From contig CM024759.1 of assembly GCA_014218235.1 (NCBI GenBank), positions 6,836,712 to 6,900,711 of the forward strand: a stretch of DNA of 64,000 bases. Reading direction: 5' to 3'. Numbering within the stretch: position 1 is the stretch's first letter; the number at the start of each line of letters is the position of its first letter. The DNA is from Colocasia esculenta. Lineage: Eukaryota; Streptophyta; Magnoliopsida; Alismatales; Araceae. Shown in pieces: positions 45,588 to 57,757 of the stretch. Made by a program: the position numbers and the translations under genes. Below the pieces are notes generated by a model that saw only the letters and a program-made list of their open reading frames with translations, did no database searches and was not told where the DNA came from.

Positions 45588-46020
45588 ATCCCAATAGCTC
45601 TGGGTGCATTAGAGGTAATATTAGAGAATTCCTGGAAGTATTAAGAGTAAACTCAAAACATCCCTGATTGGATTGAAGAAGATGCCAGATTTTTGGCTCT
45701 TGATCTTAGGATGGATTAGAGAGATCTTAGAATATTGGCCTCTTCGGCTTTGATCCCTGGCTAGATAGATAGGAGTATCTTAATTTTAACTCTTGGATTC
45801 TAGGACTAGATAGGGATTACATTAGAACACCAGCCATGATCTTGGATTGGATTGAGGAGCATTATTAGAACTTCTACTGAATCCTAGGTAAGACAAGAAG
45901 TGATATTAGATTGTTAGTCTTGGGTTCTAGGATTGGATAGGAGTAGCATCAAGGTCTCAACCCTGAACCTTGGCTGGTTAGAAATAACATTGAGATTTGG
46001 CCTTTGATCCTAAATGGGAT
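45588..46020 (+). other. Short C2 internal region, noncoding
   Basis: Repetitive text built around GGATTGGATAGGAGTA-like and CTTGGATTCTAGGA-like words, no coding frame. The internal region has either been mostly deleted or was always short. The boundary with the following LTR is uncertain, because similarity to 18604 onward starts at 45898. Confidence 0.45.
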
Positions 46021-49014
46021 CTTAGTGTGGACAATCAAAATATAACGTTGTCAGCCGAAGTGGAATATCAGATATGACGAAGTGGACTTTGTATATGACG
46101 AAGTTAGCTTCGATTGATTATGAAGAAACATGCAAGACAAAGTAAAGGTAATCAATGTTCAAATGAACAATCGATGTTTAAGTAGTAATCTATGTTTGTC
46201 CTTCAGTAATCGATGTTCAAATGAACAATCGATGTTTAAGTAGTAATTGATGTTGGTCCACAATCGATGTTTAAAGACAATCGATGTTGGTCTGCAATCG
46301 ATGTTTAAGTAGTAATCGATGTTGGTCCACAATCAATGTTTAAGGACAATCGATGTTGGTCCGCAATCGATGTTTAAAGGACAATCAATGTTGGTCCGCA
46401 ATCGATGTTCTAAATGAGCAATCAATGTTTCCTTCAACAATCGATTGCCTTCTATGCAATCGATGTTTCTCCTTCACCAATCGATTGCCTCTTTATGACA
46501 ATCGTTTGCCTCTTTATGACAATTTATTGCTTCTTTATGACAATTGATTTCCTTGTTATTTGACAATCAATTGCCTTGTTAATTGACAATCTATTGTTTA
46601 GTTACTCAACAGTTGATTGCCTTGTTAACTGACAATCGATTGTCTAGTTGCTCAGCAATCGATTGACTTGTTATTTAGCAATCGACATGGCTTTTTAACA
46701 CCAATCAATGGAGGATTTTGTTCTCCAGTTTATGTGAGCTCTTCCACAACCAATAGGTGGCTTCATTAGTAATCGATGTGGCTCATGAGCACAATCGATA
46801 GGGGCCTTGTCCTCCCATCATGATAGGACTACCTAAAGACTTAAATATGGGAAAGATTTGAATAGTTTGTACTTGGAAAGGACCCCTTGGACATATCACT
46901 TTAGGGGTTGGAAAAAAGGCATGGCCCAAGTATGGTGGGTCTGTCCTTTTTCAGACCAAGTCAAGGGTAGGTATGACAAAGAGCATGGTCTGAGTATGAC
47001 AGATCTGTGACTATCTGTCCTTGTCCCACACAAAGTCACAAGTTAAATATGGCTGGGCGTGGGTTCTGTATGGCCCTAAGGCCCATATATGGCCAAGTTT
47101 GACCTCTTGACACCATGAACTCTCCTTGTAGATAAAGAAAAAGGGCAATGTATAAACACCATGAGACCTTCCCAGGTTGACCCCGATGCCTTTTTTGGTT
47201 TTTCTGAAACCCTAGAGCTGGAGAACCCCTCTATTGCTCATCCTTGAAAGAGACATGGTGGAGCAGAAGGGAGGAACTTGAAGCTTGGAGTGCTTGGATG
47301 TTCTCCATCCTTGGACCACTCCCTCGACCTGTTGGAGCTGGACTTCAAGAAGTTCTTCTTCCTCTAAGCCTTGCATCAAACAATAGGAGTGGATCTAAAG
47401 AGCAACCCAAAAGGTAGGTTTTCTCGGGCACAAATTAAATTGCTTGTTTTTGTTCAAAGTATCCTTGGATTTTTCTATGTTAAGAACCTAGTGGAACACC
47501 TCTAATTTGCCTAAATGTCTGATCAGTAGAATGTTAGGATTTCCTGACCCTTACACCTTCACAAGACCCACCTTGTTTCTGCTTGTTCTTAGGAACATGA
47601 CTCTTGTTCCTAGGGAGTATGTCCATAGTTCTTGATCTTTCCCGGAATTGGAACCCATTTGATTTGTCTATTGGTCTAAGCATTTCTGGAACCATTAGAT
47701 TGGAAATGCAATCCTCAAGTTTGATCATGTGGTGTTTCCAACAACCTCCTTGCTGAAAACTTTGTCTAAGCCTCTTGTGTACTTTTGAAACCTTGCTACC
47801 AGCATCATTGGGTCTGAAGCACCCTTAGGTATTCATAGACCCATTTCCCTTCCTGTTTCAAGTATACTTCGACTGGCCCTTGTGGCACTCGAACTGGCCC
47901 TCTGTGGCACTTCGATTGGCCCTTCTGGCCACTTCAACTGCTCTTCCTTTTGTACTCTTCGACTGCTCATACTTCTCATTGGATTGTCTTATGATCTCTC
48001 CCTTAGAAGAATAACCGGCTTGACAGTAGCCTAAGTGTCTTTGTATATGTTAAAATCTATAAGAGTGTGAATATTTTTCTAATGACTCCTAATTACTTGA
48101 TTTCTGATCCTTCTTTGATTAAACTGAAATTCCAACCTTGCATTTGCTTGCCTTGAATCAGAAATCAAGTGAAAGTGTATAGAAAGCCACTTGACCCATT
48201 GATCTTTCAAGTTCTCTTTGTTTGCTAAATCCTTGGCACTCCATGAAATCCTTGAATTGAGCTTATGTTTTTGGCATCTATGACCTCCTACACTTCTATC
48301 CTTCTTGACTCTAAATGACCATAATGTTCTTGAATTTGGTACTACTATTGGGATGATATCCCTGATCAAATGTCTGTGCAATAGGGGCCTGATCCGGTCT
48401 TTGGGAGGAGCGCCCAGACGTACTTGATAACCTAGGGAGTATGGATAATTTTTTTTTAAGCTTGGCATTGGTATCCATATGTATGCAAGATTGGAAAGTA
48501 CCTCTTGTTGTATGATGTGAATGAAGCACGATGTGCTTACTTGATATGATATGTTTGACTCGTTTGCTTAACTTGATAAGTTTAATTCATTTGTAAATGG
48601 CCAAAGTTTTTTGTTCTTCTTGTTATATGTTTGATTAGATCAATAAATGAAAGAAATAGTTGACAATTTGTCTAAGTGTGGATCATGGATGGAGGAATCA
48701 TATATCAATCATGTTGTGTTTTATGTGTTGGGATTATATGATTATAGTATCAAATTTTATTGTAATAGAATATGCCAATTTTGGAAATTCAAATGTGAAT
48801 CTTGCTATGGAAGAACTTTGTTCTTGGAGGGAAAAAAATTATTTGTGAACCTAATTGTGTTGTTAAGGCTCGGTCTTTCATCATCATTTGACTTGAATGT
48901 CACGTCCCCGGTGTGATTTGAGGTGTTTGGGTAAGGTTTATGTTGGATTTCATTTCAGATGATTTCTTTTTATTTCTGCTACAATTATGATACCTGAATT
49001 TTGGGGGCTTGACA
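45898..49014 (+). repeat. C-family 3' LTR
   Basis: Matches the left C piece (18604-20898) up to about 47980, then continues to the LTR end TTGACA at 49014. Order: ATCGAT array, TATA box (about 47152), leader, GGGAGGAGCGCCCAGACG box (about 48400), LTR end. It is followed directly by the Tat-like integrase. The start is approximate. I infer it is a chimera of two C copies. Confidence 0.6.
46150..46700 (+). repeat. ATCGAT half-site array, second C copy
   Basis: Paralogue of 19155-19620, with ATCGAT copies 11-12 nt apart between about 46260 and 46400. Several units differ between the copies by point changes that break the ATCGAT core. Confidence 0.8.
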
Positions 49015-49983
49015 CGACCATGTTGCATGACGCCGAAGGTTACATCAGGGGTGCCACTAGTGTCAACTTTTCCAGTAAGGTAGATCGATAGTCACCGGCA
49101 GATTTCACCCCCTTGTTGGCCCCATGGCCCTTCGCGCAGTGGGGGATGGACATCCTCGGCCCTTTTCCTCTGGCATCGTGTCAGTGGAAATTCCTCATCG
49201 TTGGTGTCGACTACTTCACGAAGTGGGTTGAGGCTGAGCCTTTGGCAAAGATCACAGATGCTAACACCTGGGGATTTGTCTAGAAGAGCATCGTCTGCCG
49301 ATTTGGTTTATCGAGGACATTGATCGTCGATAATGACAAACAGTTCGACAATGCGAGGTTTCATCGAAACTTCTTTCAACTCGGTATTCACCATCGGTTC
49401 ACAACGGTCACCCATCCCTAGTCCAATGGGAAAGCCGAGGTGACAAATTGAACTCTTCTCAACAGGTTGAAGAAGCGGTTAGACGACCTGAAAGGGGGCT
49501 GGGCCGAGGAGCTCGCCCACGCGCTCTTGGCATATCGCGTCACACCCCGAGAAGTAACAGGAGAATCTCCTTTTGCACTCGCTTTTGGGGTGGAGGTAGT
49601 AACCCCCATGGAGTTGCTCCTACCCTCGGGAAGAATTTCAGGCTTTGAGCACGAAAGCAACGCACATTCTCTTCAAGCCGAGCTGGACTAGGTCAAGGAA
49701 CGACGGGACGATGTTGCTGCTCGCATGGAGGTATACCAGCGGAGGATGAAGCGGACCTTCGCCGCTAAGGTCAGACCGAGGTGATTTGGCATTGGCAGCC
49801 TCGTCCTATGCAAGTTAGCCATCTTTGACCCAAGGTCGACAGTTGGTAAGCTCTCTCCAAATTGGGAAGGCCCATACTGGTTGGTCGAAACTCGACTAGG
49901 GGGCATATTAGTTGGTGGATATGAGCGGGTCGACGATTCCAAGAACCTGGAATGTCGAGCACCTACATTGTTTTTTCCCTTGA
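49015..49983 (+). pseudogene. Tat-like integrase, core and C-terminal part
   Basis: Resumes the integrase broken off at 18603: TMLHDAEGYIRG, a damaged CHxC finger, APWPFAQWGMDILGPFP, VDYFTKWVEAEPLAKI, IVDNDKQFDNARF and the diverged SNGKAEVTN segment with the catalytic Glu. Then come LLAYRVTPREVTGESPFALAFG, NWEGPYW and the PRTWNVEHL C-terminus in another frame, ending at TGA 49981. At least five stops and two frameshifts are present. Confidence 0.85.
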
Positions 49984-50502
49984 TATGTCAATAAAATCCC
50001 AATTTCTTTGCATTTTATGTGAGTCAATCATAGAAGAACTGATCGAAACTAGACGAGATGCAATCGTCGCCTTTTAAATGTTGAGTGTTGGTGAAAACAG
50101 TGCGAGGATAGAAATGTCGGAGACAACGTGACATGCCAACGATTTTAGTTGATCTGACCCCTTGATAATGCAAGGGGGTCGCTTCGGCACTCTCACCTGA
50201 TCAAACCTCACAAGCAGACAAGTTGCTCCAGCACTCGTAGCCCGCTGACAGATTGTCAAAGATGCACGCTGACAAATAATCATGGGTAGATTGCCAACTG
50301 GAATTATGATGAAACACACAAATGATAGCGCAACTCTAAAAATAGTGTGACTCTAAGGTCTCGACCTATCCTAAGTTGTTGAAAAATAGAACCTCGATGA
50401 TTCAAGCAGCGATAGGAAAAAGGGAAGATGCAATTAACTAAAGATCATTTACATGGCCTCTGCTGTTTGTTCGAGGCGAGGATACACACAAATATAAAGA
50501 AA
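49984..50502. other. 3' region of the Tat-like element, noncoding
   Basis: No gene seen on the plus strand. It separates the integrase from an antisense coding remnant. GATCTGACCCCTTGATAATG near 50150 and nearby GC-richer text may be untranslated region of the element. Confidence 0.4.
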
Positions 50503-50625
50503 TTAAGGAAGGCTCGGAGTGAGGTGTGTCGTCTCGAGTTCGTCACCTCTGGCCTTGGCCTTGGGGCAGAGTGAGGTGCCGACGTCGGTAGCACCAATAG
50601 AAAGCAAGTCGGCCCCGACATTCAC
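50503..50625 (-). pseudogene. C-terminal end of an antisense ORF split by element T
   Basis: A minus-strand frame of 40 codons from the T insertion point to TAA at 50503-50505, reading ADLLSIGATDVGTSL and LETTHLTPSLP. It is in phase with the remnant at 60022-60205 once element T and one TSD copy are removed. Antisense ORFs downstream of integrase are known in some Tat-lineage elements, which is the likely origin. Confidence 0.6.
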
Positions 50626-51984
50626 TGTGACAGAACGCCTTACTTAAGCCCATTAGATCGATAACAAGCTTAATAAGGATCCGCCTCCCGCGAACGGGCC
50701 GAAGCCTCGCAAGGGAAACCAAACCACAGTATGTGTAACACAAAGGAACACATCACATTTTATATATATAACACAAGATTACATAGCCAAATTTCCTCAA
50801 AACTGGAAAGAAGTACAAGAGCCTGGGGCATACCCCGAGGTACAACTGAAGAAAATAAACAACTATCTACACTACACTGCTGGAGCTGCTACTACACAGC
50901 TGGAGGTACCGACCTTGCACCGCTACGGCGCGGCTCCGAACTGGAGGACGGTCGAGAAACGTCCTCCTCGCTCTCACCTGAGGGGGTAGGGGTGAGCCTC
51001 GCTAGTCACTGGCTCAGTAGGGAACTCCCCCAACACCGAGCAAACCAAAACCACAGGTACGAAAGCAGTAAACAATACCAACAATTTATATAACAGCTAA
51101 ACAGAATATTAAAGCTGTAAAAGTACTTACCGTCTGCCGACTACGAGAAACAACTTTAATAATTAAGCGGCAAACCAGTACAGGTGTACAAGCTAAAGTA
51201 GAGACAGCCAAACACGAGTCACGTGAACTGGTTCGCGACACCAGAAACTGACTCGGACAAGCTAACACAGGTAAAACCTCTCAGTCTCGCAGCCACGGAT
51301 GAAAGGTCCAGCTGCCGCTCCACGTGAAAAGTCAAGCAACTGTGGAGACCAACTAAACACCACCACCTGCGAACCACACGGTCACAGGCCCATGCCTGAC
51401 ACCTCAGGAGACCCTGGCCCGGGCTCTCTAGAGTGAGGCACTGGAAAAGGACTAGCTGGGGACCAGTGTCGACTACTGGTGTCCGTACCCCCAACTACGA
51501 GCGCGCTACAAGTGACTAAAGACAAACACAAGTGTCACTGTCCCACTGTCGTCTTTCCCTCAGCCGGACGTGCAACTCAAACACAGGAGTGAGGGTGTCC
51601 AGGTCAGACGACACAGACCTCGATGGTACAACACAAGTACCGGGACAAAGCCCCGAGCTAACAACCTGGCTCACAAAGAACCTGGGGCACCTAACTGGAG
51701 AGGTAACCACGGTAGGCGTCGTACTACTCTCCACGTACACAAAACCACGTGCACGTCACACACAAACCACGTGAAACCTTACGTGAACCACAAGTAACCA
51801 CGGTCCACTACACGTGAACCCAACTGACTCGCGTAAACAACGCGCAGTCATTAAAGTAAGTAACTAATCGCATACTTTGTATGCTAAACACGAAAACCAT
51901 GTGCACTCAGTGCACCTCATGTGTTAACACACATGTATTATCGATAAATGCCATAATTCAGTCATTTCTGTTCATAACCAGTAG

Positions 51985-52095
51985 GCGGCAACATCGACTG
52001 CCGCTTACACCAAGTCAACGGCAAGGGATCTGGCCGTTAACATCATAGCTGAGGAGCTTGGCGACAAACGATGTTGACGCCAAGTTCTCCGGCCA
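51985..52095 (-). repeat. Hairpin cluster 2 of element T LTR
   Basis: GCGGC-N10-GCCGC at 51985-52004, ACGGC-N10-GCCGT at 52018-52037, and GCGAC-N10-GACGC with outer arms CTTGGCG/CGCCAAG at about 52052-52082. The same three units are in the other LTR at about 59117-59214. Confidence 0.8.
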
Positions 52096-52599
52096 TAAAC
52101 CCTGCAGAAACCCTAATCCGGCTCTGCGGGTTTTCTAACCATTCTAACTACAGAAAAACATATAGAAACAATTCTTTTAACATGCAGGAACCCAACATAA
52201 CCCATTACAACATGCTTCGTACATTAAACTACTCAAACCACCCTTTATCCCCGTATGGTGCAACTTATCCGAAAATGCATTATCACGTTGATTCAGGTGG
52301 TTATGATGTGTTTTAATGTTTCTACGGAGCTAAACGGGTTCGTCCCCTACCTCAGAATGCGCTAGAACCTCCTGCAATCTCCCGGTTCACGCCGAGCCCT
52401 CCGCGAGCTCCCACGGGAATTGCACCACGCCGCGACGTTTCCTGGCACAATTCGGCAACGCTACGCGTTCTACGATCGTCCAACCTCCCTTCGGTACCTG
52501 TTGGAAGCTTTAGGAACACTAGGGCAACAAGCTGGGGCAAGAGGGGAAGAGAACCAGGTAGAAAACCTGCTCTCGGGTGAGCCTATAACCTGCATCATT

Positions 52600-52695
52600 C
52601 TCAGGTTGGCGTCAACCCCCATGCCGCCAAGGCAACCGCCACTCTAAACGTCCACATCTAATGCCGCCAAGTTCATGAAGTTAATGGCACACATC
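52600..52695 (-). repeat. Hairpin cluster 1 (U3) of element T LTR
   Basis: Words GGCGTC, GCCGCC, ACGTCCACAT and GGACGCCAAC in alternating direction, of the class used in element A. Stems are less perfect than in cluster 2. The matching copy is at 59735-59840. Confidence 0.5.
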
Positions 52696-52880
52696 TGGAC
52701 GCCAACTCCAACTGAACTGCAGCAATCCCATTTCATTTCAGGACCAACCTGAACTTCACCTGAGCTGAACAAACCACACGTCCACGCCATACATTCCACA
52801 CAACCATCTCACTGGCCTCACAACGGCCGCCACAATCACAACACATGATCCATATGGATCCGAAAGCACGCGACGTTACA

Positions 52881-52900
52881 TTACTATCATCTAAAAAGAA
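52881..52900 (-). promoter_or_regulatory. Element T polypurine-like tract
   Basis: The minus strand reads TTCTTTTTAGATGATAGTAA directly before the LTR, the same form as element A. A second copy of TAGATGATAGT lies at about 52970. Confidence 0.6.
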
Positions 52901-52996
52901 AATTTCGACCTCGAAAATCATAACACAACTTAAGGTTAAACAACTTAAACATACATACCTTTACAAGCACTATCATCTAAAAAGACATGCAAAAGT

Positions 52997-55900
52997 TTAT
53001 TCAAACAAATAGGGATACCCCTTAGCCATTTCTTCGGCTAATTCCCAGGTATCCTCACCGCCCAATCTATTCTCCCATCTCACCTTAACTAACTCGATTT
53101 CTTTATTTCTCAACTTCTTCATCTTTCTATCTGTGATCTGAACCGGGTATTCTGGCATAGTCATATCCGGTCTCAGGTCACCACCTTGATATCTGATTAT
53201 TTGAGCTGGATCTTCAATACATTTTCTCAACATAAAAACATGGAAAATATCATGCACATCTGCAAAATCTGTTGGCAAATCCAGCCTATAAGCCGCTTCC
53301 CCAATTCTTTCTAACACTTGAAAATGTCCCACATATCTTGGACTTAACTTTCCAGATTTACCAAATCTCATGATGCCTTTACTTGGAGAAACTTTCAGGA
53401 AAACAAAATCTCCCACCTCAAACTGCAGTGGTCTCCTCCGGACATCTGCATAACTTTTCTGCCTACTTTGGGCTGCCTGCAATTTTTCTTTAATAAGCTT
53501 TACTACTTCAGTGGTTTGCTGAATCAATTCAGGACCCACTAACTGCCTTTCTCCCACTTCATGCCAGTTCAATGGGGTTCTACATGGCCTTCCATATAAA
53601 GCTTCATACGGTGCCATCCCAAGACTGGTATGATAACTATTATTGTAGGCAAATTCAATCATTCCCAAATGATGTTCCCAACTACCTCCCCAAACTAAAC
53701 AACAAGCCCGCAACATATCTTCAATCGTCTGGATAGTCCTCTATGTCTGACCATCTGTCTGGGGATGATAAGCGGAGCTATATCTCAGCTCAGTACCAAT
53801 CACTTTCTACAAACTTCTCCAAAAACCAGAAGTAAATCTTGGATCTCTATCAGACACAATTGTCTTTGGAATGCCATGCAGTGGAATAATCTTTTCAACA
53901 TAAATATTTGCCAACCTGTCCACTGTCCAAGACATACTTACTGCCACTAATCTGCATACCTTGGTTAATCTGTCAACAAATACCCATATTCCATTATGCC
54001 CGGAATTCGATCTCGGTAAACCTGCCACAAAATCCATAGTAATATCATCCCATTTCCACTGTGGAATAGGCAACGGTTGCAACAAACCTCCAGGCTTCTG
54101 ATGCTCTGCTTTAATCTGCTGACAGATAGCACACCTTGCAACAAATTCTGCTATTTCTTTCTTCATAAGAGGCCACCAGAAATGCTTTATCAAATCATGG
54201 TACATTTTAGTACTACCCGGATGAATAGTGTACCTAGATTTATGAGCCTCTTCCAATACTCGCTGCTTCACCTCTCTTTCTGTAGGAACAAACAACCTGC
54301 CTCTAAGCCTGACCACACAATTATCATCAATAGTAACTCCTTCCATTTTTACAATTTCAGCCAAACTGGCATCTGCTCTCTGAGCTTCAACTATCTGCCA
54401 ATACAAAGATGGTTCCACAGCACTAGCAGCTAGTATTGCCCGACGCTGACTACTGGGCACATATAAGGAGTTCTCCGCTACCTCCTCATACAATTTCCAT
54501 TCTTTAATCATCATCAGACTTACATATGCCTTTCTGCTCAAGGCATCAGCTACAACATTGGCCTTACCCGGATGGTAAGCCAAACTGAAATCATAATCCT
54601 TTAAATATTCAATCCATCTGCGCTGACGAAGATTCAAATCTTTCTGCGAGAAGATATACTTCAAACTTTTATGATCTGTAAAGATCTCAAATCTCTCGCC
54701 ATACAGATAATGCCTCCACATTTTTAAGGCAAACATAACTGCTGCCAATTCTAAATCATGAGTGGGGTAATTTTCCTCTGCCGGCTTCAATTGCCTGGAT
54801 GCATATGCTATTACTTTGCCATGCTGCATAAGTACTGCTCCAAGACCTCTCCTTGAAGCATCAGTATACAATACAAAACCACCACTCCCTGCCGGTAATG
54901 TCAATATAGGTGTTGATGTAAGTCTCTTCTTCAATTCCATAAAACTTTTCTGACATTCACCGGACCACACAAATGGCACACCTTTCCTAGTCAACTTAGT
55001 CATAGGTGCTGCAATTTTAGAAAAATCTTGAATAAAGTGCCTATAATAACCTGCCAATCCCAGAAAACTTCTAATCTCAGTTATTGTCTTAGGCACTTCC
55101 CATCTCATCACTGCTTCCACTTTACTTGGGTCCACTGCTACTCCTTTAGCTGAGATAACATGACCCAAAAACTGGATTTCTTTCAGCCAAAATTCACACT
55201 TATTGAATTTGGCAAACAACTGATTATCCCTTAACAATTGCAGAGTAAACCTCAAATGAGCTGCATGCTCCTCTTCAGATGCTGAATAAATCAGAATATC
55301 ATCAATAAAGACCACAATGAATTGGTCTAAATATGGATGAAAAATTCTATTCATCTGATGCATAAAACCTGCAGGAGCATTAGTCAACTCAAATGGCATA
55401 ACCACAAACTCAAAGTGACCATATCTGGTTCTAAAAGCTGTTTTATCTACATCCTCCTCTTTAATTCTCAATTGATGGTACCCAGACCTCAAATCAATTT
55501 TAGAAAACACTTTTGCTGATTACAACTGATCAAACAGATCATCTATTCTAGGCAACGGGTACTTATTCTTGATGGTCACATCATTCAATTTTCTATAATC
55601 AATACACATTCGAAAACTTCCATCTTTTTTCTTCACAAACAACACCGGTGCTCCCCACGGGGAATGACTTGGTCTAATGAACCCTTTTTGCAACAATTCT
55701 TCTAACTGCTTTTTCAATTCCCTAAGTTCTGCTGGTGCCATCCGATATGGAGCTTTAGAAATCGGCATGGTACCTGGCAGCAACTCAATGGTAAAGTCCA
55801 CCTCTCTATGTGGAGCTAAACCAGGCAAATCTTCAGGAAAAACATCAGCAAATTCCCTAACCACGGGAACTGCTTTAACTGACTGACTAGCCTCTACTAA

Positions 55901-56506
55901 ACTCACTGCGGCTAAATAAGCCACATACCCAGCATTTATCAACTTTCTAGCTTTAATTGCAGAAATTAGAAACTTCGAGGTATAAAAAGGCATACCTTGA
56001 TATTCAAATATTGCACCATTAGGATGACAAAACCTGATCCTTTTCTTTCTGCAATCTAACATTGCTCCATACATCTCAAGCCAGTCCATACCCAAGATAA
56101 TATCATAATCTGACAACTGCAGGGCATACAACCGACCCGGCATCTGGTTCCCTTCAATCATAACAGGAGCTTCATCTACATAGCTCGAAGTGAGCAAGAA
56201 TTCACCTGAAGGAACCTCCACTACCAACTCACAAAATTTCTCTTCTAAAGGACGAGCCATACAATCCAGAAATTCTTCGAAAATAAAAGAATGAGAGGCA
56301 CCCGAATCAAATAAAACTCTTGCTGAATATTCATAAAGAGGTAAAGTACCTTCTATCATATTCGATGCCTCCGCCTGGGCTCGGGTGATAGCCATAACCC
56401 GGCCTCTACCTCGTTGCTGCGGTGCTCCTCTGCCACGACCTGACTGTACGTGGCTGCTGAAATTGCTGAGGCTGCTGTTGCTGCTGCACACCTCTTCCAT
56501 AACCAT
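52997..56506 (-). pseudogene. pol: Element T pol: protease, RT, RNase H, integrase, chromodomain
   Basis: One minus-strand frame from about 56450 to 52997. Protease VLFDSGASHSFI (about 56310) and DYDIILGMDWLEMYG. RT FPEDLPGLAPHREVDF, SPWGAPVLFVKKKDGSFRMC and the catalytic FIDDILIYS (about 55295). RNase H LYTDASRRGLGAVL. Integrase HHCC finger (HPGSTKMYH...CAICQQI), WDDITMDFVAGLP and VSDRDPRFTS. Chromodomain-like end EDTWELAEEMAKGYPYLF. Three in-frame stops: TAA 55520 (Gln codon in relatives), TAG 53807, and TAG 53741, which replaces the catalytic Glu of the integrase D,D,E triad. Confidence 0.95.
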
Positions 56507-57602
56507 ACTCTCTCGGATAGGGACAATTGCGAATCAAATGTCCCGACTGATTACAATTATAACATCTGTATCCTGGTGGAGTAACGGGCTGCCTGGCAGT
56601 ACTCTGCTGCGACTCCTCCACCTCAGGCCTACATCGACCTTGCTGAAACTGCGGACGACCTCCCCATCCTTTTCCTTTACCTTTAAAAGCTTGCTTTAAT
56701 TTCTGGCCCCATTTACCAAAACCTGATGAAGAAGGTCCTGCTGGTGCTTTACCTTTATTTGCACCCACTGACTACTGCGGTAGTCGGAAACTACCTGAAC
56801 CTGACTCGCCCACCTGACGAGTCCGAATAGACCTCTCTAATGTAGCTGCCCTCTGAGCTGCTTCTTCCACTGTCTTGCACATAAGAGGTACTATCGCATC
56901 TTGCAATTCCACTCTCAAACCTCTAATGAAATACTCAACCATCATGCTATTATCTGAAACAACATAAGGCGCATAACGGCTGAGCGCCATAAACCTCATC
57001 TGGTACTCTAAAACTGAAGAGTTACCTTGCTGGAGAGTCCGAAACTGCTCTCTTTTCACCTGCTGCACTTGAATCGGAAAGAATGTATCGTTAAATACAT
57101 CGAGAAATTCCGACCAAGTGATAGCCTCTTCTGTCCTACCTGCAAAGGTGGTCTGCATCTTCAGTCGCCACCACTCCAAGGCAAAGCCCCTCAACTGATA
57201 AGCAGCTAATACCACTCTATCTGCTGCCGGACACCTCATAGTCGCAAAGACTCTTTCAATCTCATGAACCCAGTGTTCAGCTGTATCTGGATTCGGCCCT
57301 CCTGAGTAAGTAGGTGGCTGCAATCTCAGAAACTTTTCAACTTGCATCACTGGTTCTTCTGCTATCATCACTGGTGGTGGTGGTGGCATAGGTGCTGCAA
57401 AAGGCACCTCCTCTCTCGGCGGAACTGGAGCTACATGTACAGCCTCTCCATCCCCAGGTGGCACTGCAACCGGTGGTATCGGCGCCTGCTGATCCATCCT
57501 TGCCCGAATATCCGTAAGGCTTTCCCAGATTCTCTCTATCATACGCTGGGTACTTTCCTCCGGATCATCTCCTCCACCACCCCAATCTCTTCTATCAGCC
57601 AT
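56406..57602 (-). pseudogene. gag: Element T gag with one zinc knuckle
   Basis: ATG at 57602 (MADRRDWGGGGDDPEESTQR) was chosen over an upstream start because relatives begin with a short acidic leader. The core reads LRLQPPTYSGGPNPDTAEHW, VLAAYQLRGFALEWWRLK, FLDVFNDTFFP and LSRYAPYVV. An in-frame TAG at 56772-56774 is followed in the same frame by a basic linker and CYNCNQSGHLIRNC. A frameshift at about 56450, in the Gln-rich stretch, separates it from protease. Confidence 0.9.
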
Positions 57603-57743
57603 TCCAGAAATTTCTACATAAACAAGACACCAAACAAAAATCAAAACAACAAATTATCAAGAACCAGGGTCCCTACCAGCAGTGTACAAAGACCGAAATA
57701 AGGCTATGTATCTTTCTAGTTCCCTTATATTAACACGGACCTT

Positions 57744-57755
57744 GCTCTGATACCA
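57744..57755 (-). promoter_or_regulatory. Element T primer binding site (tRNA-iMet)
   Basis: The plus strand reads GCTCTGATACCA, two bases from the LTR. The flanks CGGACCTTGCTCTG match those of element A (TGGACCATGCTCTG). Confidence 0.9.
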
Positions 57756-57757
57756 AC

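Larger units (their letters stand above)
50626..52880 (-). repeat. Element T 3' LTR (2.26 kb)
   Basis: TGTGACAGAACGCC to GACGTTACA. The core at 51380-51640 is shared with the A and B LTRs. Half-site clusters lie at 51985-52095 and about 52600-52690. In its last 280 bp it differs from the other LTR by several one-base indels. Confidence 0.95.
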
